Notes under the pieces: model-generated
What the model was told of the DNA's origin: nothing
Database searches by the model: none
Seen by the model: the letters and a program-made list of their open reading frames with translations, nothing else
Part shown: piece after piece, positions 7,524-13,777 of the stretch
How positions within the stretch are numbered: the stretch's first letter is position 1
Layout: the number at the start of each line of letters is the position of its first letter
NCBI GenBank assembly: GCA_012515925.1
Contig: JAAYXM010000084.1
Span: 1 to 19,321, forward strand
DNA: 19,321 nt
Reading direction: 5' to 3'
Source of the DNA: Clostridiales bacterium
GTDB lineage: Bacteria; Bacillota; Clostridia; Oscillospirales; JAAYXM01
Translations under genes and position numbers: made by a program

Positions 7524-9062
7524 ATGGAGCTTACGCTTAAAAAAAGGAGCATGGAGCTTTATGAGCATGTGCTCGATAGTACTATGGCGCTTGAGGAAAC
7601 CCTTGATATAATCGTACCGGACCTGAGCCCGGATATACTGAGGATTGTCAGCGCGACGGGGGCGGCGTATGTTAAGGAAAAGAACCCGAGGGAGGGAAAG
7701 CTTGATGTAAGCGGCGTTATAAAGGGCTTTGTGCTTTACGTTGCGGAAGGGGACAAGGTTGTAAGACGGCTTGAATTCACAATGCCGTTTTCGCATGTGT
7801 TCGAGGCCGCGGGCCTGACCTCGGCTTCAAAGGTTATGGTGTGCGCGCGGATTCGGGGTATGGACGCGCGCGAAATCAACCCGCGCAAAATAAACGTACG
7901 CGCGGTGGCGGAGATTTCCGCGAAGGCGTTTGAGAGCAGGGAGGTACATATCTGCGAGGACATCGAAAACGCCGGGGAATACGGCATTGAAACAAGGAAA
8001 ACAAAAATAAGCCTGTATTCGCCGCAAGCCGTATGCAATAAAAGCTTTACGATAAGCGATGACGTTGAAATCCCGTCCTCCCGCCCGCCGTTTGCCTCAA
8101 TGCTGAAATACGATATCGCGCTGCGCGAAAGCGATATGAAGCTCATCGGCAACAAGGCGATTATTAAGGGCGCCGCGCAGATAAAATACGTATACAACAC
8201 GCGTGACGGCTCAATGGCGACCTGTGAGCACGAGCTGCCGTTTTCGCAGATTGTCGATATCGAGGGCGTCACCGATGACTGCGAGCTTCGGGTAAACTTC
8301 TGCATACGCGGCGCGGAGATAGAGCCGCAGCACGATATGGCGGGGGACGCGAGATATATAACCGTGAGCATTCTTGTGGACGTGTGCGCGATAGCGTATT
8401 TCAAGGGCGACGTGTCGATGCTCGGGGATATGTACAGTACGCGCTATAATCTTGATATCAAATGCGATACGATGAAGTTTACGGAGTTGACCGACAGGTT
8501 CAGCAAGCGCGTTGCCGTCACCGAAACAATGGAAACGGGAAGCGCGATAAAGCAGGTGGTCGATATCTCCGTGCGGCTTGAGCCGCATACGATACGCTGT
8601 GAGGAGGGCGGGGAGGTAATCGTAAACGAGGCGAACATTTCGGTTCTGTATTCGGGCGAGGATGATACCGCCTATTGCGCGACGCGAAAATGCAGCGTGG
8701 TTTGCCCGGTCAATATCGAAGGCGAAAACGAGTTTATCTGCGATGTAACGACCGCGGGCGAAAGCTATACCGCGGGCATGGGAAACGAGCTGATTATAAG
8801 GTTTTTCGCGGATTACGACATTACCGCGGTGCGTACCGAAAGCGTAACATGTGTAGGCGCGGTACAGGCAGACGAGCAAAACGTCAAGGACGTGTCGAAT
8901 AACCCGTCCGTTATAATAAAGTACATCGAGGCGACCCGCCCGATTTGGGAAATCGCGAAGCAGTACAACACGACGGTAGCCGAGATTATCTCGGCAAACG
9001 GTCTCGGGGAGAGCGAAAGCGTATCAGAGGGCAGCCTGATTCTGATACCTAAAAAAAGATAA
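7524..9062 (+). CDS. SPOCS (DUF3794) protein with C-terminal LysM, SipL-like
   Basis: A 512-residue protein with repeated SPOCS/DUF3794-type beta-rich modules (roughly residues 25-120, 190-280 and 330-425) and a C-terminal LysM domain (about 463-511, YIEATRPIWEIAKQYNTT... to LILIPKKR). This is the architecture of Clostridioides difficile SipL, whose LysM domain binds the coat ATPase SpoIVA to anchor the coat to the forespore; SpoVID plays the matching role in Bacillus. There is no signal peptide, fitting action in the mother-cell cytoplasm. Start ATG 7524 has AAAGGAG at 7509-7515. I infer that the host forms spores. The gene stands alone, with palindromes on both sides and no sporulation partner in the window. 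I saw no convincing sigma-E promoter. Confidence 0.85.
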   Translation: MELTLKKRSMELYEHVLDSTMALEETLDIIVPDLSPDILRIVSATGAAYVKEKNPREGKLDVSGVIKGFVLYVAEGDKVVRRLEFTMPFSHVFEAAGLTSASKVMVCARIRGMDAREINPRKINVRAVAEISAKAFESREVHICEDIENAGEYGIETRKTKISLYSPQAVCNKSFTISDDVEIPSSRPPFASMLKYDIALRESDMKLIGNKAIIKGAAQIKYVYNTRDGSMATCEHELPFSQIVDIEGVTDDCELRVNFCIRGAEIEPQHDMAGDARYITVSILVDVCAIAYFKGDVSMLGDMYSTRYNLDIKCDTMKFTELTDRFSKRVAVTETMETGSAIKQVVDISVRLEPHTIRCEEGGEVIVNEANISVLYSGEDDTAYCATRKCSVVCPVNIEGENEFICDVTTAGESYTAGMGNELIIRFFADYDITAVRTESVTCVGAVQADEQNVKDVSNNPSVIIKYIEATRPIWEIAKQYNTTVAEIISANGLGESESVSEGSLILIPKKR

Positions 9063-9066
9063 TTCC

Positions 9067-9088
9067 ATCCTCCCCCTCGGGGGTGGAT
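9067..9088. repeat. Imperfect C-rich/G-rich palindrome after the SPOCS gene
   Basis: ATCC-T-CCCC (9067-9075) pairs with GGGG-T-GGAT (9080-9088) around a CTCG loop, with one T-T mismatch. There is no T-run, so it is not a clear intrinsic terminator. It resembles the shorter CCCTCGGGGGAGG sequence at 7423-7435 in front of the same gene, which suggests an interspersed palindromic repeat. Confidence 0.5.
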
Positions 9089-9122
9089 AGAATATTTCGC
9101 CGCAAGCCGCAAAACCAATTGC

Positions 9123-9153
9123 GCTGTTGCTCCCCCGAAGGGGGAGCAACAGC
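9123..9153. repeat. Perfect 14-bp palindrome, possible terminator
   Basis: GCTGTTGCTCCCCC (9123-9136) and GGGGGAGCAACAGC (9140-9153) pair perfectly around GAA. It lies 60 bases after the SPOCS stop codon and 46 bases before the next promoter. It could stop transcription between the two, but no T-run follows on either side. Its C5-GAA-G5 core makes it a likely member of the same palindromic repeat family as 9067-9088. Confidence 0.65.
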
Positions 9154-9198
9154 AAAGCCATATCTGAACATGCGTTTGAAATTTCGCTAAAATGAATA

Positions 9199-9227
9199 TG
9201 GACAACTGAAATAAAAGACGATATAAT
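9199..9227 (+). promoter_or_regulatory. Promoter for the GDT1/MneA-like gene
   Basis: TGGACA (9199-9204) and a perfect TATAAT (9222-9227) are separated by 17 bases. The predicted transcript starts near 9234 and has a leader of about 60 bases. That leader contains a 6-bp hairpin, GCGGGG (9251-9256) with CCCCGC (9261-9266), just before the AAAGGA ribosome binding site. Confidence 0.8.
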
Positions 9228-9293
9228 ATTCAGGCTGTTTAAAGGAATAAGCGGGGGATTCCCCGCGAAAGGAAGATTGCGTGTGAAAAAGCC

Positions 9294-9971
9294 ATGCTGA
9301 CCGCGTTTCTGACGATTGCCGGGTCGATGTTTGTCGCCGAGCTCGGGGACAAAACCCAGCTTCTGGTTGTGGGGTTTGCGTCCAAATACAAGCTGCGGGA
9401 TATTTTTTTCGGCGTAAGCGCCGCGGTTATCCTGTTAAACGCGCTGGGCGTATTCCTGGGCGCGCTGCTCTCCGAGTTTATTCCGATTGACTATATCGGG
9501 CTGCTCGCGGGTTTTTTCTTTTTTGTTTTTGCCCTGCTCTCACTCAAAAAAGAACGCGAAAGCGAAGAATGCAGAACGATAGGTTCAAATCGCAGCTACG
9601 GCGCGATTCTATGCGTCGGCATGTCCTTTTTTGTCGCTGAGCTCGGCGATAAAACCCAGCTTTCGGCAATCGCGTTCGCGGCGAAAAACCCGGGAGCGCT
9701 TATCGCGGTGTTTTTAGGCGCGGTCACGGGAATGCTGCTTGCCGACGGCGCGGCGATTCTGGCGGGTCTCGTGCTCAACAAAAAGCTTCCCGAAAACGTG
9801 TTTAAGCTCGCGGCGTTTATCATTTTTACGGTGTTCGGGTTTTCAACGTTGAGGCGCAGCCTGTACGGCCTGTTTCCGGAAAGCGCCCTTACGCTTTTAA
9901 TCGTTATATCCGTCCTGTATCTCGCCGCGCTTGCGTATATTGTCTTAAAAAACAGAAACTGCCCCGAGTAA
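9294..9971 (+). CDS. GDT1/TMEM165 (UPF0016) family putative Mn2+ exporter
   Basis: A 225-residue membrane protein made of two homologous halves. Each half begins with the family signature: ELGDKT at residues 16-21 and again at 116-121, whose acidic residues line the cation path. About six to seven hydrophobic segments are visible (near 5-22, 37-57, 66-84, 104-115, 134-158, 168-186 and 198-217). Relatives are MneA of Vibrio and yeast Gdt1, which export Mn2+ or exchange Ca2+/Mn2+; manganese efflux is inferred. ATG 9294 gives the usual N-terminus. However, the only good ribosome binding site (AAAGGA, 9268-9273) is 20 bases away and better placed for a GTG at 9283 in another frame. That GTG opens a five-codon ORF whose TGA (9298-9300) follows just after this ATG. 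No yybP-ykoY manganese riboswitch is recognisable upstream. Confidence 0.88.
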   Translation: MLTAFLTIAGSMFVAELGDKTQLLVVGFASKYKLRDIFFGVSAAVILLNALGVFLGALLSEFIPIDYIGLLAGFFFFVFALLSLKKERESEECRTIGSNRSYGAILCVGMSFFVAELGDKTQLSAIAFAAKNPGALIAVFLGAVTGMLLADGAAILAGLVLNKKLPENVFKLAAFIIFTVFGFSTLRRSLYGLFPESALTLLIVISVLYLAALAYIVLKNRNCPE

Positions 9972-9980
9972 TAAAGAATA

Positions 9981-10009
9981 ATGGCGCCGCAGCGAAGCTG
10001 CGGCGCCAT
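9981..10009. terminator. GC-rich hairpin 1 between convergent genes
   Basis: ATGGCGCCGCAGC (9981-9993) pairs perfectly with GCTGCGGCGCCAT (9997-10009) around GAA, 9 bases after the stop of the Mn2+ exporter gene. Only a weak AAATTATAT tail follows, so termination is probable from position rather than from a U-tract. Confidence 0.7.
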
Positions 10010-10010
10010 A

Positions 10011-10049
10011 AATTATATGTGCCGCGGTTTTTCCGCGGCACATATAATT
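10011..10049. terminator. Hairpin 2, between convergent genes
   Basis: A perfect 17-bp stem (10011-10027 with 10033-10049) with a TTTTT loop. Its core is GTGCCGCGG / CCGCGGCAC with A/T flanks. It is one base away from hairpin 1 and overlaps the stop codon (10048-10050) of the minus-strand gene. The two hairpins in tandem probably isolate the convergent genes from each other. Confidence 0.7.
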
Positions 10050-11091
10050 ACATTTCGAGCTTCATATCCCCGTCTTTAATATACCCGAGCTTTTTTAACG
10101 GGATATAGAACAGACACGTCAGAATCGCGGGGAGTATGAAATGAAGCAGCAGGATATAAATCAACACCCTGACGTTAAAGCCCATAACCAGAAACGTATT
10201 GATTTGTCCGACAAGCCCGCTTGTTCCCATGCCCGCGCCCGCCGGGTTGTTCGTCATTTTAAACACCATGGTGGCAAGGGGGCCGAGAGCCGCGGAAGAA
10301 AGTATCGGCGGTACTATAATCCACAGGTTTTTGACGATGTTCGGCACCTGAAGCATAGACGTTCCGAGTCCCTGCGCGACAAGCCCGCCGAATTTGTTTT
10401 CGCGATAGCTCATAACCGCGAAGCCGACCATTTGCGCGCAGCAGCCGACGGTCGCGGCGCCCGCGGCAAGGCCGCCCAGCTGCATCGATATCGCAAGCGC
10501 CGCGCTTGAAATCGGAGCGGTCAGCACGACACCCATAATAACCGACACGATAATGCCCATGAAAAACGGCTGCATCTCGGTTGCGCGCATTATAATATCG
10601 CCCAGACCCGTCATAAGCAATCCGACAAACTGCGCGCCGGTTTTTGCCGCGAGTATGCCGATAATAAGCACGGTCGCGGGTGTAATTATTATGTCAAGCT
10701 TGGTTTCCTTTGAAACGGCCTTTCCGAACTCGCAGCCGACCACCGCGGCTATGAACGCGCCGGCAGGCCCGCCGACACCCGCGGCACCCATCATGCCGGT
10801 AACCGCGCCGCAAAACGCGACAAGAGGAGGAGCCTTCAGGCCGTAAGATACGGCAATGCCGATTCCGGCGCCCATCAGGCTTTTGGCAACGCCGCCGAGC
10901 TCGACAAAAATATCCGACACCGGGTTTTTGCCGAAAAGGTTTGCGGTCTGCTGCCCGAGGGTTTCGATAATAAGACCGATAATCAATGTGGAAAAAAGCC
11001 CGAGAGCCATATAGCCCAAAGCGTCTATAAAATATCTCTTGGCGGAAAACTCTATATCCTTTTTTTTCAGGAAATTGGCAAACCCGCTCAA
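10048..11091 (-). CDS. PfoR-family / PTS EIIC-like membrane protein
   Basis: A 347-residue, very hydrophobic, glycine- and alanine-rich protein with about eight to ten membrane segments. It resembles the PTS_EIIC_2 group (COG3641), which includes Clostridium perfringens PfoR, named for its effect on perfringolysin expression. No IIA or IIB domain or gene is nearby, so sugar transport by a phosphotransferase system is not supported and the substrate is unknown. A short N-terminal segment (MSGFANFLKKKDIEFSAKRYF) precedes the first membrane helix. The start is TTG at 11091 with an excellent GGAGG (complement of 11100-11104) 8 bases upstream. The gene is monocistronic, converges on the Mn2+ exporter gene and diverges from the ilv operon. 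A regulatory role for it is historical for the family and not shown here. Confidence 0.8.
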   Translation of the reverse strand: MSGFANFLKKKDIEFSAKRYFIDALGYMALGLFSTLIIGLIIETLGQQTANLFGKNPVSDIFVELGGVAKSLMGAGIGIAVSYGLKAPPLVAFCGAVTGMMGAAGVGGPAGAFIAAVVGCEFGKAVSKETKLDIIITPATVLIIGILAAKTGAQFVGLLMTGLGDIIMRATEMQPFFMGIIVSVIMGVVLTAPISSAALAISMQLGGLAAGAATVGCCAQMVGFAVMSYRENKFGGLVAQGLGTSMLQVPNIVKNLWIIVPPILSSAALGPLATMVFKMTNNPAGAGMGTSGLVGQINTFLVMGFNVRVLIYILLLHFILPAILTCLFYIPLKKLGYIKDGDMKLEM

Positions 11092-11122
11092 TTCAAATAC
11101 CTCCGCACTATAAATTTTTCAA

Positions 11123-11151
11123 ATTATAGCATGTTTTGGCACATAATTAAA
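11123..11151 (-). promoter_or_regulatory. Promoter for the PfoR-like gene
   Basis: On the minus strand a perfect TATAAT (complement of 11123-11128) lies 31 bases before the TTG start. The matching -35 region, TTTAAT 17 bases upstream, is poor (3 of 6). An imperfect inverted repeat begins directly upstream. Confidence 0.55.
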
Positions 11152-11152
11152 G

Positions 11153-11194
11153 AGCAAAACTAAATAAAAAATTTTAAGTTTTATTCAGTTTGCT
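11153..11194. repeat. AT-rich imperfect inverted repeat upstream of the PfoR-like gene
   Basis: AGCAAAACTAAATAAAA (11153-11169) pairs with TTTTATTCAGTTTGCT (11179-11194), with one bulged A and one A-C mismatch. It starts right behind the -35 region of the minus-strand promoter. It could be an operator or an activator site. A bidirectional terminator is less likely, because no transcript is expected to enter from either side. Confidence 0.45.
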
Positions 11195-11295
11195 GTCTAA
11201 TACAACATAAGCGGCCGCATATCCGGAAACGGCAAAGACTGCTATTGGAATATATTCCCCGGGGAAGGGGACAGCGGCAATTAATATCACAACTC

Positions 11296-11331
11296 GCGGT
11301 TTTCAAAAGCAAAAAAATGCGTAAAAACCGC
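11296..11331. promoter_or_regulatory. Candidate operator abutting the ilv promoter
   Basis: GCGGTTTT (11296-11303) and AAAACCGC (11324-11331) form an exact 8-base inverted repeat with a 20-base gap. The second arm ends one base before the TTGACA of the ilv leader promoter. This is a normal position for a regulator site. The regulator is unknown. Confidence 0.4.
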
Positions 11332-11360
11332 TTGACATTGATGAAATATTACTGTATAAT
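11332..11360 (+). promoter_or_regulatory. Consensus promoter of the ilv leader and operon
   Basis: TTGACA (11332-11337) and TATAAT (11355-11360) match the sigma-A consensus at all twelve positions, with the ideal 17-base spacer. The transcript should start near 11367, about 23 bases before the leader ATG. Such a strong promoter suits control by attenuation downstream rather than by weak initiation. Confidence 0.93.
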
Positions 11361-11389
11361 TCAAACACCAATTAAAAGGAGAGCAGAAA

Positions 11390-11527
11390 ATGCTTGGTTT
11401 GTATGCGGCATTTAATTTAAACGCGGTTGTAGCTGTAGTAGGCCTTGTAAACGTACTTATAGTACTAGTAACCAAGGCTTATCCGTGTTTTACTGCAAAT
11501 CAAGCGCTTTGCATGGCCGAAAAATAG
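11390..11527 (+). CDS. Branched-chain amino acid leader peptide (45 aa)
   Basis: A 45-codon ORF from ATG 11390 to TAG 11525-11527, with AAGGAGAG at 11376-11383. Residues 13-27 read VVAVVGLVNVLIVLV: 12 of 15 are Val, Leu or Ile. The whole peptide has 8 Val (seven of them GTA), 7 Leu and 1 Ile (ATA). It sits between a consensus promoter and an intrinsic terminator, directly before ilvB. This is the plan of the ilv leader peptides (IvbL, IlvL), in which slow translation of these codons senses charged Val/Leu/Ile tRNA. The C-terminal codons (34-39) overlap the antiterminator arm. A small membrane peptide would also look hydrophobic, but the RNA structures favour a leader. I know of no named family for it. 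Confidence 0.88.
   Translation: MLGLYAAFNLNAVVAVVGLVNVLIVLVTKAYPCFTANQALCMAEK
11440..11480 (+). promoter_or_regulatory. Possible pause hairpin inside the leader codons
   Basis: AGGCCTTG (11440-11447) pairs with CAAGGCTT (11473-11480), eight pairs with one G-T. Inside it GTACT (11453-11457) pairs with AGTAC (11461-11465). The structure spans the control codons. It is placed where a pause hairpin would hold RNA polymerase until the first ribosome arrives. Confidence 0.45.
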
Positions 11528-11554
11528 CTAAAAACGCTTGTAATCCCTGCAGTA
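11491..11554 (+). promoter_or_regulatory. Antiterminator of the ilv attenuator
   Basis: Two perfect pairings form one arm-to-arm structure: TACTGCA (11491-11497) with TGCAGTA (11548-11554), and CAAGCG (11501-11506) with CGCTTG (11535-11540). Together they give 13 base pairs with a small internal loop. The 3' arm takes in bases 11548-11554, which the terminator stem needs. A ribosome stalled at Val/Leu codons 22-27 (11453-11470) leaves 11491-11506 free. One that reaches the stop at 11527 covers it. A local hairpin, TGCAAA (11494-11499) with TTTGCA (11508-11513), could hold the 5' arm when nothing is translated. Confidence 0.8.
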
Positions 11555-11573
11555 AATACTGCAGGGATTTTTT
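11542..11573 (+). terminator. Attenuator terminator before ilvB
   Basis: A perfect 12-bp stem (11542-11553 with 11558-11569), core ATCCCTGCAG / CTGCAGGGAT, with an AAAT loop. It runs into TTTT (11570-11573), giving six T in a row from 11568. It lies 14 bases after the leader stop and 31 bases before ilvB. Confidence 0.93.
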
Positions 11574-11604
11574 AATATAAGTAGTTCGAAAGCAGGTGTG
11601 ATAT

Positions 11605-13266
11605 ATGACAGGAGCACAGATTTTAATCGAAGCGTTGATAGAACAGGGGGTTGACGTTATATTCGGATACCCCGGCGGGTCGATACTCAACATTCATGAC
11701 GCGCTGCTTGACAAAGCAGACAAGATCCGCTTTGTTCTCACCTCCCACGAGCAGGGCGCGGCACACGCGGCGGACGGTTACGCGAGATCGAGCGGGCGCG
11801 TCGGTGTTTGCATGGCGACGTCGGGCCCGGGAGCGACAAATCTGGTTACGGGTATCGCGAACGCGTATATGGATTCCGTACCGATTGTGGCGATTACGGG
11901 TAACGTACAGCTCGAGCTTATCGGCCGCGACAGCTTTCAGGAAGTAGACACGACGGGTATTACGATGCCCATCACAAAGCATAACTACATCGTAAAGGAT
12001 GTCGCGGATCTCGCGGACACGGTGCGCGAAGCGTTTATTATTGCCAGGCAGGGCAGACCCGGTCCGGTTTTAATCGACATACCTAAGGACGTAACCGCGA
12101 AAGCCGCGGATTTTACGCCGAAAAAAGTCACCCGGCCCGAAGCGCGTTTCACGATATCGGAAAAGCGTCTTGAGAGAGCCGTGGCGCTTATTAACGAAAG
12201 CAAAAGGCCGCTTATATATTCGGGCGGCGGCGTGGTGTTTTCCGACGCGTCCGATAAGCTTAAAGAGTTTCTTTTGGCAATCGACGCGCCCGCGGTGTTC
12301 AGCATGATGGGGCTTTCGGCGCTTAAGCACGACGACCCGCAAAACCTCGGCATGGTCGGAATGCACGGCACGCCGGCGGCGAACAGGGCTACGATAGATT
12401 GCGATTTGCTTATCGCGATAGGCGCGAGATTTTCCGACCGCGTGTCGGGCAACCGCGCTATGTTCGCGAAAAACGCGAAAATAATCCATATCGATATCGA
12501 CAGCTCCGAGCAGGGCAAAAACGTGCGCTGCGACGTCGCGCTGACGGGCGACGCAAAGCGGGTTTTAGACGAGCTTATCCGTCGCGCGGAGAAAAAGGAC
12601 AGGCGCGAATGGAACGAATATCTGAAGGAATACGCTGATAAGAACCCGCTGCCGTACTTTAAAAAGAACTCGGATATCACGATGCGCGACGTGGTTAAAA
12701 CCTTAAGCCGCATTATGGACGATGACGCGCTGATTGTCACGGACGTGGGACAGCATCAGATGATATGCGCGCAAAACTATGAGTTTAAAAAGCCGAAAAC
12801 CTTTATAAGCTCGGGCGGGCTCGGAACAATGGGCTTCGGCCTCGGCGCGGCAATCGGCGCGAAGGTGGCGAACCCCGAAAGACAGGTCGTGCTGCTCACG
12901 GGCGACGGAAGCTTTCATATGAATATGAACGAGCTTGCCTGCGTGGTTTCGGAAAACCTGCCGATTACCGTTATAGTGCTGAACAACTCGGTTCTGGGCA
13001 TGGTGCGTCAATGGCAGAGACTGTTCTACAGCGCGCGCTACGCGCATACAAACCTTGCGCGAAGGACGGATATCGTCAAGCTTGCCGAGGCGTTCGGCGC
13101 GAAGGGCTTCAGAGTGGAGCGGATTGACGCGCTCAAGGATGCTTTAAAAAACGCGATAAGCCGGAACAGCCCCTGCGTCGTCGATGTTAAGATTCACAAG
13201 GATGACAGCGTGTTCCCGATAATACCACCGGGCGGGAGCGTCAGCGATATGATTCTCAAGGATTAG
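11605..13266 (+). CDS. ilvB: Acetolactate synthase, large (catalytic) subunit
   Basis: Thiamine-diphosphate enzyme that condenses pyruvate with pyruvate or 2-ketobutyrate, the first common step to valine/leucine and isoleucine. The 553 residues cover the three domains. The N-terminal pyrimidine-binding domain has YPGGSILNIHDAL and the activating Glu49 in HEQGAAHAADGYARSSG. The SGPGATNLVTGIANAYMDS block follows. The C-terminal domain holds the GDG...N thiamine motif from residue 433 (GDGSFHMNMNEL to IVLNNSVLGMVRQWQ). This is the biosynthetic form: it is paired with ilvN and sits in an ilv operon, unlike the catabolic AlsS. Start ATG 11605 has AGGTG at 11594-11598. Expression is probably set by the attenuator just upstream. 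Confidence 0.96.
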   Translation: MTGAQILIEALIEQGVDVIFGYPGGSILNIHDALLDKADKIRFVLTSHEQGAAHAADGYARSSGRVGVCMATSGPGATNLVTGIANAYMDSVPIVAITGNVQLELIGRDSFQEVDTTGITMPITKHNYIVKDVADLADTVREAFIIARQGRPGPVLIDIPKDVTAKAADFTPKKVTRPEARFTISEKRLERAVALINESKRPLIYSGGGVVFSDASDKLKEFLLAIDAPAVFSMMGLSALKHDDPQNLGMVGMHGTPAANRATIDCDLLIAIGARFSDRVSGNRAMFAKNAKIIHIDIDSSEQGKNVRCDVALTGDAKRVLDELIRRAEKKDRREWNEYLKEYADKNPLPYFKKNSDITMRDVVKTLSRIMDDDALIVTDVGQHQMICAQNYEFKKPKTFISSGGLGTMGFGLGAAIGAKVANPERQVVLLTGDGSFHMNMNELACVVSENLPITVIVLNNSVLGMVRQWQRLFYSARYAHTNLARRTDIVKLAEAFGAKGFRVERIDALKDALKNAISRNSPCVVDVKIHKDDSVFPIIPPGGSVSDMILKD

Positions 13267-13278
13267 AGGTGTGATGAT

Positions 13279-13777
13279 ATGGAACTTTATACATTATCCG
13301 TATTGGTAGCCAACCACTTCGGGACACTGACAAGGGTTACTAACCTGTTCAGCCGCCGCGGCTATAACATCAAGGAGCTGACGGTCGGCGAAACCGAAAA
13401 CCCGAAGCTCTCGCGCATTACGATTGTGACCGAGGGCGACGAGCCGCTGCTCAGGCAGATACGCAAGCAGCTTTCGAAGCTGCATGACGTAAAGGCGGCA
13501 AAGGTACTGCCGTTTGAGGACAGCGTAAGCCGCGAACTGCTTTTAGTCAAGGTAAAGGCATGTCCCGAGGTCTATGACGTGCTGCGTAAAACCCGCGCCG
13601 TTGTACTTGACGGGAGCGACGAATGCATTATCGCCGAAATAACCGGAGAGACCAAAGAAATTAATGATTTTATTGAAATTATTACAAAATTTGATATACT
13701 TGAAATATGCAGAACCGGAGCTACCGCTTTGCAGAAAGGCGGGGCTAATATAAATTCTGATTTGGAGGTTAACGGAA

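Noticed and set aside
9085..9293. yybP-ykoY manganese riboswitch before the exporter gene
   Set aside because: The conserved loop sequences of that class cannot be found; only a short GC hairpin is present.
11108..11130. CodY box near the divergent ilv/pfoR-like promoters (AATTTTTCAAATTAT)
   Set aside because: It has about six mismatches to AATTTTCNGAAAATT, which is no better than expected in AT-rich DNA.
11211..11266. Palindromes GCGGCCGC (11211-11218) and TTCCCCGGGGAA (11255-11266)
   Set aside because: Short perfect palindromes of this size occur by chance in GC-rich DNA and have no clear relation to either promoter.
11390..11527. Leader ORF read as a small membrane protein
   Set aside because: Residues 12-27 are hydrophobic enough for a membrane helix. 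The terminator/antiterminator pair and the position before ilvB explain the composition better, though this is not excluded.
11092..11604. T-box riboswitch upstream of ilvB
   Set aside because: No T-box sequence of the AGGGTGGNACCGCG type is present, and the leader encodes a peptide with its own ribosome binding site.
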